Counted from the stretch's first letter, positions 49,444 through 59,676 are shown. The stretch: DNA of 64,000 bases from Alphaproteobacteria bacterium (GCA_030425145.1 JAUHVK010000019.1:1-64000); one strand, 5' to 3'. The notes: a model not told the origin generated them from the letters alone. Numbers and translations are program-made.

Positions 49444-50004
49444 ATGTCTCCGCTGAATATTAAAAAAGGCTCGACGAAGCATTCCGCCTACAACCTACGG
49501 TCCACCTTTTCGGACGTGCAGGAAACGCACACTCTTGCCGTGCTTGTAGCCAACGAACCCGGTGTGCTTGCGCGGGTGATCGGCCTGTTCTCGGGTCGTG
49601 GCTACAACATCGACAGTCTGACAGTGGCCGAAGTTGACCACAGTGGTCACACCAGCCGGATCACGATCGTAACCACAGGCACACCGCAAGTGATCGAGCA
49701 GATCAAGGCGCAGCTTGGCCGGATCGTCCCGGTACATGAGGTGCACGACCTGACCGTTGAGGGCGCTTCCGTTGAACGCGAACTGGCGCTGATCAAGGTC
49801 GAGGGTTCTGGTGACAAACGGGTTGAGGCGCTGCGCCTCGCTGACATCTTCCGCGCACAGGTGGTCGACAGCACGCTGGAAAGCTTTGTCTTTCAGATCA
49901 CCGGCACACCCGAGAAGGTCGATGCTTTTGTCGATCTGATGCGGCCGCTGGGACTGGCCGAGGTGGCTCGGACCGGCGTGGCAGCGTTGTCCCGCGGCGT
50001 TTAA
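49444..50004 (+). CDS. ilvN: Acetolactate synthase small (regulatory) subunit
   Basis: Regulates IlvB by valine feedback. It has 186 residues: N-terminal ACT domain ETHTLAVLVANEPGVLARVIG with FSGRGYNIDSLTV, and the C-terminal domain RELALIKVE-like SVERELALIKVEG with TGTPEKVDAFVDLMRPLGL, VARTGVAALSRG end. Longer family form (IlvH type). ATG 49444 is 87 nt after ilvB. Confidence 0.96.
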   Translation: MSPLNIKKGSTKHSAYNLRSTFSDVQETHTLAVLVANEPGVLARVIGLFSGRGYNIDSLTVAEVDHSGHTSRITIVTTGTPQVIEQIKAQLGRIVPVHEVHDLTVEGASVERELALIKVEGSGDKRVEALRLADIFRAQVVDSTLESFVFQITGTPEKVDAFVDLMRPLGLAEVARTGVAALSRGV

Positions 50005-50012
50005 GTACATTA

Positions 50013-50045
50013 GGCAGGGTCGGGGAGATGGTCCCCGACCCTGCC
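50013..50045 (+). terminator. Long hairpin after ilvN
   Basis: Fourteen-bp stem GGCAGGGTCGGGGA / TCCCCGACCCTGCC with loop GATGG, nine bases after the ilvN stop. No T-run follows, so factor-dependent termination or RNA stabilisation is also possible. Confidence 0.65.
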
Positions 50046-50060
50046 CTGCAATTTCCTAAG

Positions 50061-50435
50061 TTACCCCGAGAGGGCGACTTTGGCTGGCGCGCCGATGTCG
50101 AAGTAGTCTGCCAGCGACACCACTTTTTCTAAAGATTTCGGCTTGAGCGGACGGGCATCGTTCGCGCAGTCCTGAGCGCCAGCGAGCAGTGCTCCCGCGA
50201 GGTCCGGTGAATGCGACTGCATCAAGACCTGCGGATTTCGCGCTTTGCGAATGTTCTGCTGGATAATCATGTCGAACCTGATGAGATCCCCCGGATCCAG
50301 CGCCGGCGCATCGTGGATGCATTCCTCTGCCGGAGCATAGTATGCAAGTTCGCCTTGGTCTTCACACCAGATCACAGCCTTTCGTGCGGCTGCGTCCGAC
50401 CACAGCACCACACCGAACATATTCTGCGGTTTCAT
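50061..50435 (-). CDS. Conserved-looking small protein of unknown function
   Basis: A 124-residue soluble protein: MKPQNMFGVVLWSDAAARKA, VIWCEDQGELAYYAPAEECI, then DPGDLIRFDMIIQQNIRKAR. A cold-shock-like beta-barrel character can be suspected from the VxxW...GDLIRF pattern, but no family was recognised. The start is either ATG 50435 or ATG 50450 (five residues more). It is convergent with ilvN and separated by the hairpin. Confidence 0.65.
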   Translation of the reverse strand: MKPQNMFGVVLWSDAAARKAVIWCEDQGELAYYAPAEECIHDAPALDPGDLIRFDMIIQQNIRKARNPQVLMQSHSPDLAGALLAGAQDCANDARPLKPKSLEKVVSLADYFDIGAPAKVALSG

Positions 50436-50704
50436 AGTAAGGTTCCCCATCTTAGAAGCCCAATGTGTTAATTTTCTGGGCGTCAGGACATCCCGAACTG
50501 TGCGTCGGGTGGTGAAAAATTTGTGTCAGCGGTGATTGACCCTGACGCGATGTCGCATCAACAATGACTCTGGTTAGCATCATCGCGTGACGAATGACAC
50601 GACCTAGTTCTGTCATGCAAATTTCTGACCAAGTTCTTTTGTGAGTGTCTGTAAGAAACAGTGGCTGCCTTTCGAGCCCACCATTGACCGCGAGAGCCTT
50701 TATT

Positions 50705-51499
50705 GTGACACGCCCAAGCCCCGCCGAACTCCGCAACACGCTGGGAGCGAATCTCAGAGAACTTGCCAAGTCCACGGAATCCATTTCAGCCTTGTGCCGA
50801 GACCTTGGAATTAACCGGACGCAATTCAACAGATATCTTTCAGGCGAAAGTTTTCCGCGACCGGACGTGCTCTTCCGAATTTGCCAGTACTTCAATGTCG
50901 ACGCGCGGATCATTCTAGAACCCTTATCGAGTATAGGTCTGGGATCGAAATCTTTACTAAGCCACCCCGAGATCGAAGATTTCCTGTCAGGCGGCGTCAC
51001 ACAATTGCAGGAGACTATATTTCCTGCAGGCTTTTACCGTTTCGTTCGTCGCAGCTTTCTTGACGAGACGCAATTCATACAAGGACTTGTTTACGTCTAC
51101 CGAAAGGACGGAGCAACCTTTCTTCGCGGGTTTGAAGCGAGGGAAGCCATGGCGCAACAAGGATTGTCAGCCGCCCCCAATAGCCGGGAATTCCGCGGGC
51201 TTCTGATGGCGCAGGAAGGTGGGATTGCCGGTTTGGTCAGTCGTCGCAATTCACTGACCACCTCTTTCAACTTCCTTGCGCAGGTTCCGTCTTTCCAGAA
51301 CAATTACTGGGTTGGCTATACTGTGCGCACCGTTCGGGAAAGTGGAACGGGATCGCGCGTGGCGCGATTGGTGTATGAATTCCTTGGCCGTAACGGGTCG
51401 AAAGTCCGCAAAGCCGCGCGAAGCGCCGGTTTCTGTTCCGCAAAAGACCTTGTCGCTTACGAACAGCACCAGCTTAGAATTGGGGAACCGTTCTACTAA
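50705..51499 (+). CDS. XRE-type HTH transcriptional regulator
   Basis: A 264-residue protein. N-terminal HTH: ALCRDLGINRTQFNRYLSGE (about residues 29-48), followed by SFPRPDVLFRICQYFNVDAR, the usual XRE flank. The C-terminal 170 residues form a separate domain of unknown kind with FYRFVRRSFLDETQFIQGLV. Start GTG 50705 gives MTRPSPAELRNTLG. It lies 116 nt upstream of the Rieske oxygenase gene and may regulate it (inference). Confidence 0.82.
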   Translation: MTRPSPAELRNTLGANLRELAKSTESISALCRDLGINRTQFNRYLSGESFPRPDVLFRICQYFNVDARIILEPLSSIGLGSKSLLSHPEIEDFLSGGVTQLQETIFPAGFYRFVRRSFLDETQFIQGLVYVYRKDGATFLRGFEAREAMAQQGLSAAPNSREFRGLLMAQEGGIAGLVSRRNSLTTSFNFLAQVPSFQNNYWVGYTVRTVRESGTGSRVARLVYEFLGRNGSKVRKAARSAGFCSAKDLVAYEQHQLRIGEPFY

Positions 51500-51615
51500 A
51501 CCCGCAAGAAAACGCCCATCTTCTGGTCCGTCGGCGGCAAATTCTGTCGCGTTCTGACGCGAACAGGGCGGTCAGATAGAACACGATGACCTCCAACCAG
51601 AGTTTGGAGGTGGCG

Positions 51616-52764
51616 ATGACGGCTCTCAATCCCTTGCTGGCCGATGTTCAGAAGCCAACAGCACAGGCGCGTGGCCTTCCCAATAAACATTACGTCGACT
51701 CCGACACCTTTGCCGAGGAGCGCGATGCGCTTTTTGCATCGGGATGGGCCGGGCTCGCCGTCGCATCAGACGTGCCCGAGATCGGTGATGCCGTGCCGAT
51801 CACGTTTCTGGACATCCCACTTCTCCTGATCCGTGGGCGCGACAACGCGGTGCGCGTGTTTCAGAATATCTGCCGCCATCGGGGGATGATCCTTGTCGAC
51901 GAACCCCGCAAGATCGAAGGGGCGATCCGGTGCCCCTACCATTCCTGGTGTTACAGCACGCAAGGTCAGCTTGTGGCGACGCCGCATGTCGGGGGACCGG
52001 GGCAAAACACGCATAAAGACATTGACCGTACCTCTCTGGGTTTGATCGAAGTGCGCAGCCATATTTGGCGGGATGTCGTTTGGATCAACCTTTCAGGTAC
52101 CGCAGAACCTTTCGAAGTGGCCATGGCGGATGTAATTCACCGCTGGGCAGACTTCGAGAAACCTGTTCATCATGGCGGAGCTGACAGCCGGTTCACATTG
52201 ACAGTGAAATCCAATTGGAAACTCGCCGTCGAAAACTACTGCGAAAGCTATCATCTTCCTTGGGTCCACCCTGGCCTCAACAGCTATTCCCGGTTGGAAG
52301 ACCACTACAATATCGAGATCGAAGGGATGACATCGGGACAAGGGACATTGGTTTATCGTCAACTGACCGGCGCAACCGGTGAGGTTTTCCCGGATTTTGA
52401 AGACCTCGACCCTAAATGGGACGCGGGCGCGGAATACCTCGCGATCTATCCCAATGTTCTTCTGGGTGTGCACAGGGACCACGCGTTTGCGATCATACTG
52501 CGGCCCGACGGCCCGGATCGGACCGAGGAATTGATCCATCTTTATTACGCGTCACCTGCAACAGATGCAGGATTGCGCCGGAAGAACGCCGATCAATGGA
52601 AAGTGGTCTTCGAAGAGGACATTTTTGTGGTCGAAGGTATGCAGCGCGGGCGTCACGCGCCGGGATTTGACGGGGGCCGGTTTTCCCCTGCAATGGACGG
52701 GCCTACGCATTGCTTTCATAAATGGGCCGCGCATCGGCTTGCGGATCACCGAAGCCAGGTATGA
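51616..52764 (+). CDS. Rieske-type ring-hydroxylating/quaternary-ammonium oxygenase alpha subunit
   Basis: A 382-residue oxygenase component. Rieske [2Fe-2S] ligands are Cys86/His88 (CRHRG) and Cys106/His109 (CPYHSW). Mononuclear iron ligands are His213 and His218 (ENYCESYHLPWVHPGL), with an acid further on. The bridging position before the first His, Asp in classic dioxygenases, is Glu210 here; Glu is used by carnitine oxygenase CntA and by GbcA-like enzymes, so a quaternary amine is a fair substrate guess. GGAGG precedes ATG 51616. No ferredoxin reductase gene is adjacent. Confidence 0.85.
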   Translation: MTALNPLLADVQKPTAQARGLPNKHYVDSDTFAEERDALFASGWAGLAVASDVPEIGDAVPITFLDIPLLLIRGRDNAVRVFQNICRHRGMILVDEPRKIEGAIRCPYHSWCYSTQGQLVATPHVGGPGQNTHKDIDRTSLGLIEVRSHIWRDVVWINLSGTAEPFEVAMADVIHRWADFEKPVHHGGADSRFTLTVKSNWKLAVENYCESYHLPWVHPGLNSYSRLEDHYNIEIEGMTSGQGTLVYRQLTGATGEVFPDFEDLDPKWDAGAEYLAIYPNVLLGVHRDHAFAIILRPDGPDRTEELIHLYYASPATDAGLRRKNADQWKVVFEEDIFVVEGMQRGRHAPGFDGGRFSPAMDGPTHCFHKWAAHRLADHRSQV

Positions 52765-52982
52765 CGACACCGCTTGATCAGGCATTGCTGGATGCACATG
52801 TTCGGGACGACCGTGGATTACTGATCACTCTCTATCAGCAAGCGGCGCAAGATGCGGCGTCGGAACAGGCCTGCGGCTTTTTTCTGACGCAGGCTTTCAT
52901 TTATGCGTTGGAATGCGGAGACACACAGGCCGAAGCTTTGCGCCAGAGGCTTGCCGAGATGGGCCGCGAGTCCTTGGGCTAA
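52761..52982 (+). CDS. Small protein overlapping the Rieske oxygenase gene
   Basis: A 73-residue protein starting MTTPLDQALLDAHVRDDRGL with helical character throughout (YQQAAQDAASEQACGFFLTQ, CGDTQAEALRQRLAEMGRES). ATG 52761 overlaps the oxygenase stop (ATGA), showing translational coupling. TPR-like in feel, but no family was recognised. It is probably an accessory factor of the oxygenase (inference). Confidence 0.7.
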   Translation: MTTPLDQALLDAHVRDDRGLLITLYQQAAQDAASEQACGFFLTQAFIYALECGDTQAEALRQRLAEMGRESLG

Positions 52983-52985
52983 TGA

Positions 52986-53013
52986 CCCTACGGGCATTCT
53001 GATGCCCGTAGGG
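52986..53013. terminator. Hairpin between the small ORF and the convergent cytochrome gene
   Basis: CCCTACGGGCA / TGCCCGTAGGG with loop TTCTGA, between converging genes. No long T-run. Likely a shared terminator. Confidence 0.6.
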
Positions 53014-53019
53014 TGAACA

Positions 53020-53421
53020 TTACTTCTGTATCGATTCCAAGTAATAGGCGATCGAAAGCAGCCTTCCTCGCGTATACAGAATATCACCATATGGCGTGCC
53101 GCTGGCGCTTTCCTGATCAAACAGGGCACCGTAGACAGGCATTGGTCCACCATGCCCCCGAAGCCCGGTGCGCCCGTCGATGACGTGCAACACTTCAAGC
53201 ATCGGAAATTCGCCGTCGTTTGATGCGGCCAGCGTCGTCAAGTCAGGTACCAACGCGGAAATGTATTCTGTCAACGGACCACCGCCGTCGCCGTCTACGC
53301 CGTGACAGGTTGCGCAATACTGTTGATAGGTCGTCTTACCGACATCAGCATCCTGAGCGGCCGCGAAGGACGCTCCCAACAGTGAACAGGCGAACACTGC
53401 GCTGAATATGCTTTTTGTCAT
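53020..53421 (-). CDS. Periplasmic cytochrome c
   Basis: A 133-residue protein with signal peptide (MTKSIFSAVFACSLLGASFA) and one c-type heme motif CATCHGVDGDGGG. A later Met (PMPVYGALFDQE) can supply the axial ligand. GGAGGAGACA precedes ATG 53421. It is a single-heme electron carrier; the partner is unknown, and the neighbouring Rieske oxygenase is on the opposite strand. Confidence 0.88.
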   Translation of the reverse strand: MTKSIFSAVFACSLLGASFAAAQDADVGKTTYQQYCATCHGVDGDGGGPLTEYISALVPDLTTLAASNDGEFPMLEVLHVIDGRTGLRGHGGPMPVYGALFDQESASGTPYGDILYTRGRLLSIAYYLESIQK

Positions 53422-53550
53422 TGTCTCCTCCATATATGGGCACATATGCCAGTGGCTGCCCATGGATACGGACACCCACAATCAAATGCTAAGCACGGAA
53501 TATTTAAGGGCCTTTGACGCAGATCAATCGCGATGACGCGTAATCTGGTG

Positions 53551-54333
53551 TCACGCCACCATCGGCGGCAAGCGCACCTGATCATAAAGGTGCCATGTTG
53601 CATGTCCCAACAAGGGCAATGCGACCAAGAGCCCAAGAAATCCGGGAAGCAAGGCCAGGAAGGTCAAAACCGCGATGAAAGCGCCCCACCCCAGCATGAG
53701 CACTGGTTGCGCCATGACATATTGGAACGAAGTGACCATGGCCGTGACGAAATCCACCTCGCGGTCGAGCAGCAATGGCAGAGCGATCACAGTAATGTTG
53801 AACAGCAGAATTGCGAACAGCGCACCAACAAGGCTGCCCACCCCAAGCATCATCAACCCGTTGGGTGAAAGGTAAACGTCGAGCGACGTTGAAACATTGG
53901 TCATCGTGCTCAGACCAAGAAAGAGCGCAAAGATCATATGTGCGAGGAAGAACCAGAACAGAAAGACCATGATGATGATCGCGCAGATCGACGGCAATTG
54001 CCTACGGGACTGGTGCACCACCACGCCAAGGATTTCCGACGCATTCAGCGGATCGCCGCGTTCAAGCCGTCGGCTGACTTCATAAAATCCAACCGCGGCA
54101 AAGGGACCAATCAGCGGAAAACCGATCGCTGCCAGGACAAGCCAATAGGTGGTGCCTGTCCAGACCGTCACCCATGAAATCGCCCATCCGGCCAGAACGT
54201 AGAAGCCTGCAAAGAACAGTGCATATCCCGGTGCGCGCGTCAGGTCTTTCCACCCGCGCTGCAATGCAGTGCGCAGCGTGTCGACCGACACGGGTTCCAG
54301 CGTCGGCACACCAAGTTCAGGGGTCTCCCTCAT
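53551..54333 (-). CDS. DUF2189-type membrane protein
   Basis: A 260-residue inner-membrane protein with six or so hydrophobic helices, an N-terminal stretch [20 protein letters not shown] then [20 protein letters not shown] typical of the DUF2189 family. Function is unknown. GGGGAGGAAGGC precedes ATG 54333. Confidence 0.85.
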   Translation of the reverse strand: MRETPELGVPTLEPVSVDTLRTALQRGWKDLTRAPGYALFFAGFYVLAGWAISWVTVWTGTTYWLVLAAIGFPLIGPFAAVGFYEVSRRLERGDPLNASEILGVVVHQSRRQLPSICAIIIMVFLFWFFLAHMIFALFLGLSTMTNVSTSLDVYLSPNGLMMLGVGSLVGALFAILLFNITVIALPLLLDREVDFVTAMVTSFQYVMAQPVLMLGWGAFIAVLTFLALLPGFLGLLVALPLLGHATWHLYDQVRLPPMVA

Positions 54334-54491
54334 GCCTTCCTCCCCAAGCATGACGTTCGCGCAGTTGTATGAAAGCGATTGAACGCGGGTTTGGCAACAC
54401 GTTCCAGACAAGGGAGCACGGGCGGCGATGCGTCCATGCATCGCCGATGGTCCGTCAACGGAAAAACAATCAGGTAAAGAAAGGCTTTTGT

Positions 54492-55616
54492 TTACTCTGA
54501 ACGGGCGTCCGCGCGGGATTTACCGGAGACGTTCATCGCAAGGGTCGCCGCCATGAACGGGTCGAGATCCCCATCTAGGACACCCTTGGTGTCGGATGTC
54601 TCGTGCCCGGTGCGCAGGTCTTTCACCATCTGGTAAGGCTGCAGAACATAGGACCGGATTTGGTTGCCCCAGCCCGCGTCGCCCTTGGCTTCGTGCGCCG
54701 CGTTGATCGCTTCGTTCCGGCGGTCGAGCTCCATCTGGTAGAGCCGCGATTTCAGCGCTTTCATGGCGATGTCGCGGTTCTGGTGTTGCGATTTTTCGGA
54801 ACTTGTGACCACGATCCCGGTCGGCATGTGGGTGATCCGAACGGCGGAGTCGGTTGTGTTGACGTGCTGACCACCAGCGCCTGACGACCGGTAGGTGTCG
54901 ATGCGAATGTCGGAGGGGTTCACTTCGATTTCGATGTTGTCGTCGACCACTGGATAGACCCAGACCGAGCAGAAAGATGTGTGGCGCTTGGCGGCACTGT
55001 CGAAGGGCGAGATGCGCACAAGGCGGTGAACGCCGGATTCCGACTTGAGCCAGCCATAGGCGTTTGGACCGGAGATTTTGTAGGCGGCGGATTTGATGCC
55101 CGCTTCTTCGCCCGCTTGTTCGGATTGCAGTTCGACCTCGTATCCGTGCTGTTCCGCCCAGCGGACATACATCCGCGCCAGCATGTTGGCCCAGTCGCAG
55201 CTTTCCGTGCCACCAGCGCCCGAGTTGATTTCGAGGAAGGTGTCGTTGCCATCCGCCTCGCCATCCAGAAGAGCTTCAAGCTCTTTCTTGGAGGCCTTTT
55301 CCGCCAATGACTTAAGCGCGTTTTCGGCATCGGTGACGACTTCCTTGTCGTCCTCCATCTCGCCAAGCTCGATCATCTCGACATTGTCGCTGAGGTCCTG
55401 CTTGATCGATGTGTAGGTTTCGATCGCATCCACCAGCATTTGACGCTCGCGCATCAATTTCTGCGCGGCGTCGGGGTTGTCCCAGAGGTTCGGATCTTCA
55501 ACACGGGCGTTGAATTCCTCCAGCCGGTGCTGTGCCGTTTCCCAGTTCAGTCTCTGGGCCAGCAGCTTGAGGGATTTTTCAATCTGTTCAACGGTGTTCT
55601 GGATTTCAGCGCGCAT
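54492..55616 (-). CDS. prfB: Peptide chain release factor 2
   Basis: Terminates translation at UGA and UAA. It has 374 residues: SPF tripeptide ([15 protein letters not shown]) for codon recognition and GGQ in [19 protein letters not shown] for hydrolysis, plus family end [15 protein letters not shown]. No internal UGA frameshift site is present in the N-terminus; the gene reads as a single frame. Confidence 0.97.
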   Translation of the reverse strand: MRAEIQNTVEQIEKSLKLLAQRLNWETAQHRLEEFNARVEDPNLWDNPDAAQKLMRERQMLVDAIETYTSIKQDLSDNVEMIELGEMEDDKEVVTDAENALKSLAEKASKKELEALLDGEADGNDTFLEINSGAGGTESCDWANMLARMYVRWAEQHGYEVELQSEQAGEEAGIKSAAYKISGPNAYGWLKSESGVHRLVRISPFDSAAKRHTSFCSVWVYPVVDDNIEIEVNPSDIRIDTYRSSGAGGQHVNTTDSAVRITHMPTGIVVTSSEKSQHQNRDIAMKALKSRLYQMELDRRNEAINAAHEAKGDAGWGNQIRSYVLQPYQMVKDLRTGHETSDTKGVLDGDLDPFMAATLAMNVSGKSRADARSE

Positions 55617-55716
55617 TGGCGATCCTGTATGCTCGGGCCTTGGTCAGATGTGGTGATAGACCAGCCACGCCGCCCCTTCAAGGCAGCGCGACCGGTGTGA
55701 TTGGCTTCCGGTGAGA

Positions 55717-58269
55717 TCAGTAAAGACCACCAGAGCTGAGCGTGCCGAACGAGGCTTTCGGCCCGACAATGGCCGTTCCGCCGCTCGACGTGGTGACCTG
55801 CTTGGTGTTCTGATCGCTCGTGCTGTAAAGCTCGAAATTCGACCCCATCGCAAAACCGCCGTCGAACTGGATGCCGAAAATCGGCTCTTCGCCTTCGCGG
55901 AAACACTCTGCCACGACGTGATCGCCGCTGGCTTCGTCCGAGAGCCGCGCGCCAGTGTTGCGGTCGATCTTGATGAACTGGCAGCTTTCGGGTGGACGGA
56001 AGGCGCTGCCGCCGTATTTCTCGACCGCCTTCAGCATGAAAGAGTTGAACACGGGTCCGCACATACCGCCACCAGACGCACCACGTCCGAGAGAGCGCGG
56101 CTGGTCATAGCCAATATAGCAGCCCGCCACGATATTCGAGGTAAAGCCGACGAACCAGACATCCTTGGCATCGTTGGTCGTACCCGTCTTGCCCGCAGTC
56201 GGCACCGGAAGGTTGACCGTGCTGCGCGCCGTTCCGCGTTGCACAACACCTTCCATCATCGAGGTCAGCTGATAGGCCGTGACAGCGTTCATCACCCGTT
56301 CACGGTTGCTGATCACTGTCGGACCCCTGCCCGGTTCCAGACTGGCAAGCGTGCAATCCTGGCAAACACGCTGGTCGTGACGGTAAACCGTATTGCCGTA
56401 GCGGTCCTGCACCCGGTCGACCAGTGTCGGCTCCACCCTCTCACCACCGTTGGCGAACATCGCGTAAGCCGCGACCATCTTATAAAGCGTGGTTTCGTCC
56501 GCCCCAAGCGAGTTGGCAAGCACCCGGCCCATATCGTCATAGACACCGAATTTTTCGGCATAGCTCGCGATGACGTCCATGCCGACCTCTTGGGCCAGAC
56601 GGATGGTCATCAGGTTCCGCGACTGTTCGATCCCGGTGCGCAGCGGTGTCGGACCATAGAATTTGTTCGATGCGTTCTGCGGCCGCCACACCCCCTGAGG
56701 CGTGTTGATTTCGATCGGTGCGTCGACAACGATGGTCGCAGGCGAATAGCCACTGTCGAGGGCCGCCGCGAACACGAAGGGTTTGAAGCTCGACCCCGGC
56801 TGACGCTGCGCCTGAGTGGCACGGTTGAATACCGAGTGCTGATAGCTGAACCCGCCCTGCATGGCGATCACGCGGCCCGTGTTGACGTCCATCGCCATGA
56901 ACGCGCCCTGCACATCCGGCACTTGACGCAGTGTCCAGCGGATGAAGCTGCCATCGCTATCCGAGGTCATGCGGCGCACATGTACAACATCGCCAACTTC
57001 AAGCAGGTCTCCAGCCACCTGTCCTTTGCGACCAAGCGATCCGTCCGCGTTTCTCTTGCGCGCCCACTGAACGTCCGCCGCCGGGATCCAGTGCCCGTCT
57101 TCATCGTCCTGCACGCCTTCGATGCCGATCCGCGCGTCATTCTGGCCGACTTCGAGCACCACTGCAGGATACCACGGGTTCTCAAGAAGGATGTCGCGAG
57201 CGATGGTCACTGCAGCCAGCGCTTCGCGCCATGCGTCCGTGCTGATCAATTGCTCTGCCGGGATGCTCAGGCCCGTACCGCGCCAGACGCCTTGTGACCG
57301 GTCATAGCTCTCCAGCGCTCGCTGAAGCGCATCTTCGGCTTCCACCTGCAAATCCGGATCAAGTGTCGCTCGTACACTGAACCCGCCCGAGAAAAACTCG
57401 CCTTCACCAAAATCCTCGCTCAGTTGGCGGCGGATTTCGTCAGTGAAATAGTTGCGCGGCGGCAGTGCATCGCGGAACGGCTCATAATCACCGTTCTGGA
57501 CCGACCGCAGCGGCATGGCGACTTCGGCCTCATAGGAGGCTTTGTCGATATAACCGTTCTCGTACATCTCTTTCAGCACGAAATTCCGCCGCGACAGCAG
57601 ACGGTCCTTGCGGCGCACCGGATGGAATTCGGACGGTGCCTTGGGCATTGATGCCAGCGTCGCGGCTTCATGCGGGGCTAGATCAACCAGCGACTTGTTG
57701 AAATAAGTCTGCGCGGCAGCGGTCACACCATAAGAGTTCTGCCCGAGGAAAATCTCGTTCATGTAGAGTTCGAGGATCTTTTCCTTGCTCAGCGTGTCTT
57801 CGATCCGCGAAGCAAGGATGATCTCCTTGATCTTTCGCTCGACGCGACGGTCGCCGGACAGCAGAAAGTTCTTCATCACCTGTTGGGTGATGGTCGACGC
57901 GCCACGCACATCGCGCCCACGAGATTGAATAGCATCCACAGCAGCCGCTGCGATCCCGCGCAGGTCGTAGCCTTGGTGTGTGTAGAAGTTCTTGTCTTCG
58001 GCGGAAATGAATGCCTGCTTCACCAGATCAGGGATTTCGTTTGCCGGTGTGAACAGGCGGCGTTCCTGCGCAAATTCGTCGATGATGCGGCCTTCCCGCG
58101 AATAGATGCGGCTGATCGTCGGCGGTGTGTATTGCGCAAGGCTTTCATGGCTTGGCAGGTCACGGCCATACATCCAGAACACGCCGCCAACAGAAAGCGC
58201 GACCATCAACATCCCCATCGTGATGAGGGTGAAGATCGCTCCGAAGAAGGACAGGATGAATCTGGTCAC
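55717..58269 (-). CDS. mrcA: Penicillin-binding protein 1A
   Basis: A bifunctional peptidoglycan glycosyltransferase and transpeptidase. It has 850 residues: N-terminal membrane anchor (LSFFGAIFTLITMGMLMVAL), GT51 block SAEDKNFYTHQGYDLRGIAA, QVMKNFLLSGDRRVERKIKE; transpeptidase SxxK in QRQPGSSFKPFVFAAALDSG and KTGTTND. GTG 58269 is chosen for its AGAGG site and typical N-terminus; 58323 would add 18 residues. Confidence 0.95.
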   Translation of the reverse strand: MTRFILSFFGAIFTLITMGMLMVALSVGGVFWMYGRDLPSHESLAQYTPPTISRIYSREGRIIDEFAQERRLFTPANEIPDLVKQAFISAEDKNFYTHQGYDLRGIAAAAVDAIQSRGRDVRGASTITQQVMKNFLLSGDRRVERKIKEIILASRIEDTLSKEKILELYMNEIFLGQNSYGVTAAAQTYFNKSLVDLAPHEAATLASMPKAPSEFHPVRRKDRLLSRRNFVLKEMYENGYIDKASYEAEVAMPLRSVQNGDYEPFRDALPPRNYFTDEIRRQLSEDFGEGEFFSGGFSVRATLDPDLQVEAEDALQRALESYDRSQGVWRGTGLSIPAEQLISTDAWREALAAVTIARDILLENPWYPAVVLEVGQNDARIGIEGVQDDEDGHWIPAADVQWARKRNADGSLGRKGQVAGDLLEVGDVVHVRRMTSDSDGSFIRWTLRQVPDVQGAFMAMDVNTGRVIAMQGGFSYQHSVFNRATQAQRQPGSSFKPFVFAAALDSGYSPATIVVDAPIEINTPQGVWRPQNASNKFYGPTPLRTGIEQSRNLMTIRLAQEVGMDVIASYAEKFGVYDDMGRVLANSLGADETTLYKMVAAYAMFANGGERVEPTLVDRVQDRYGNTVYRHDQRVCQDCTLASLEPGRGPTVISNRERVMNAVTAYQLTSMMEGVVQRGTARSTVNLPVPTAGKTGTTNDAKDVWFVGFTSNIVAGCYIGYDQPRSLGRGASGGGMCGPVFNSFMLKAVEKYGGSAFRPPESCQFIKIDRNTGARLSDEASGDHVVAECFREGEEPIFGIQFDGGFAMGSNFELYSTSDQNTKQVTTSSGGTAIVGPKASFGTLSSGGLY

Positions 58270-58382
58270 GGCGTGCCTCTGTTTAAGTTCTGTACCCCTA
58301 CGAGAAACCGGGCTGATGGTCAAAACACATTGCCGTACCCTGCGGCAGTCTCGTGCCTATTACGCAAGGTTATTTGGCCGGG

Positions 58383-59600
58383 TCAGTTCCGTCTCAGCGG
58401 CGCGAGAGCCCGATCTTCGTCACGCCATGCGATAATGCCATCCCGGAGGCCGGCGGCCATGCCCTGCCGCCAGATCGGATCGCTCAGATTTTTCAGGTCT
58501 TCTTCGGTCGACAGAAACCCGACTTCCAGCAGCACGGACGGGATATCCGCCGCTTTGAGCACCGAGAACCCCGCGCTGCGCAGTGGTCGTTTGTGCACAC
58601 GTCCCACGGCATTCCGGATGCCGTCCAGCATGTGCCTGGCCAATGCCTCGCTCCGCGGTGCGTTGTCCAGCCGCGCAAGGCCCATCAGAACACTGGCGAT
58701 CCGGTCGTCTGATTGGCTGAGATCGATACCCGCCAGCAGGTCATCACGGTTATGGCGTTCGGCAAGTGCGGCCGATGCCGCGTCCGAAGCTTCATCCGAG
58801 AGCACATAGATGGCAGCCCCACGCGCTTCTCCTTCAGCCAAGGCGTCGGCGTGAAGCGAAATGAATATGTCGGCTCCAGCATCGTGTGCCATAGCGACCC
58901 GCGCTTCGAGTGAAACGAAATAGTCACCATCCCGGGTGAGTACGACATCAAAATCCCCTGCCCGTCGCAAGACATCCTGCACCTCCCGTGCAAATGTCAG
59001 CATCAGGCCGGCTTCGGAAAACCCCGCACTCTCCGCCCCAGGGTCAATACCGCCATGACCCGGGTCCAACACGACGCGCAACCGAGTTGGATCGCGTGGC
59101 GTGGCAGCTTCGAACGCAGCAGGCTCTGGCAGGTCCCATCGCGGATCATTTGGCGAACCCGCCTCGCTATCGAAACTGGCCTGATCGGTACTCACAAGAT
59201 CAACCGTGATGGTTGCGGCTCCGTCGGAACTGCCAGTTACCAGTCCCGCGCTTTTGACCGCCATCGGTTCAGCAAGGTCGGCAACCAGACGCGACCATCC
59301 CGGGCGGTACGTCCCTACTCGTACACTGTTTATCCGATCCGATTGATCCAGCGCGGCAAGGTCCACGTCACCCCATTGCACCTCGCGGAAATCCATCACG
59401 AGGCGGTTCGGGTCGCTCATTGTAAAGATGCGCCAGGGAACACCCTGGCTGATATCCAGTTGAAGCTCCGTCCCGCCCCAGCGGTCGCGGATCACACCGG
59501 TTTCAAACCGCGCCAAAGCGCCAAGATCCTGCGCCAATAAAGGGGCCGCGAGGACACCAGCCAATAGGCCCGCAATCAATGATTTCAGAACACCGCTCAT
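58383..59600 (-). CDS. N-acetylmuramoyl-L-alanine amidase, AmiC-type
   Basis: Cleaves septal peptidoglycan. It has 405 residues with a signal peptide (MSGVLKSLIAGLLAGVLAAP), an N-terminal AMIN-like region (ELQLDISQGVPWRIFTMSDP) and a C-terminal Amidase_3 domain: Zn-binding DPGHGGIDPGAESAGFSEAG, FISLHADAL, and LLEVGFLSTEEDL with the catalytic Glu. It is probably co-transcribed with mrcA, which follows it on the minus strand. Confidence 0.93.
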   Translation of the reverse strand: MSGVLKSLIAGLLAGVLAAPLLAQDLGALARFETGVIRDRWGGTELQLDISQGVPWRIFTMSDPNRLVMDFREVQWGDVDLAALDQSDRINSVRVGTYRPGWSRLVADLAEPMAVKSAGLVTGSSDGAATITVDLVSTDQASFDSEAGSPNDPRWDLPEPAAFEAATPRDPTRLRVVLDPGHGGIDPGAESAGFSEAGLMLTFAREVQDVLRRAGDFDVVLTRDGDYFVSLEARVAMAHDAGADIFISLHADALAEGEARGAAIYVLSDEASDAASAALAERHNRDDLLAGIDLSQSDDRIASVLMGLARLDNAPRSEALARHMLDGIRNAVGRVHKRPLRSAGFSVLKAADIPSVLLEVGFLSTEEDLKNLSDPIWRQGMAAGLRDGIIAWRDEDRALAPLRRN

Positions 59601-59676
59601 TCACTCACCTTGACCTCTGATCGGGCCTTAAGGTGGAGTTTACAGGATTCGACGCCTGCGGGACAGTCCGAAGGGG

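Noticed and set aside
54492-55616. Programmed +1 frameshift in prfB
   Set aside because: The gene reads straight through in one frame; no internal UGA with a slippery CUU lies in the N-terminal region.
55711-57297. 528-aa open frame opposite mrcA
   Set aside because: Same reason: His/Arg-rich antisense shadow of a confirmed penicillin-binding protein gene.
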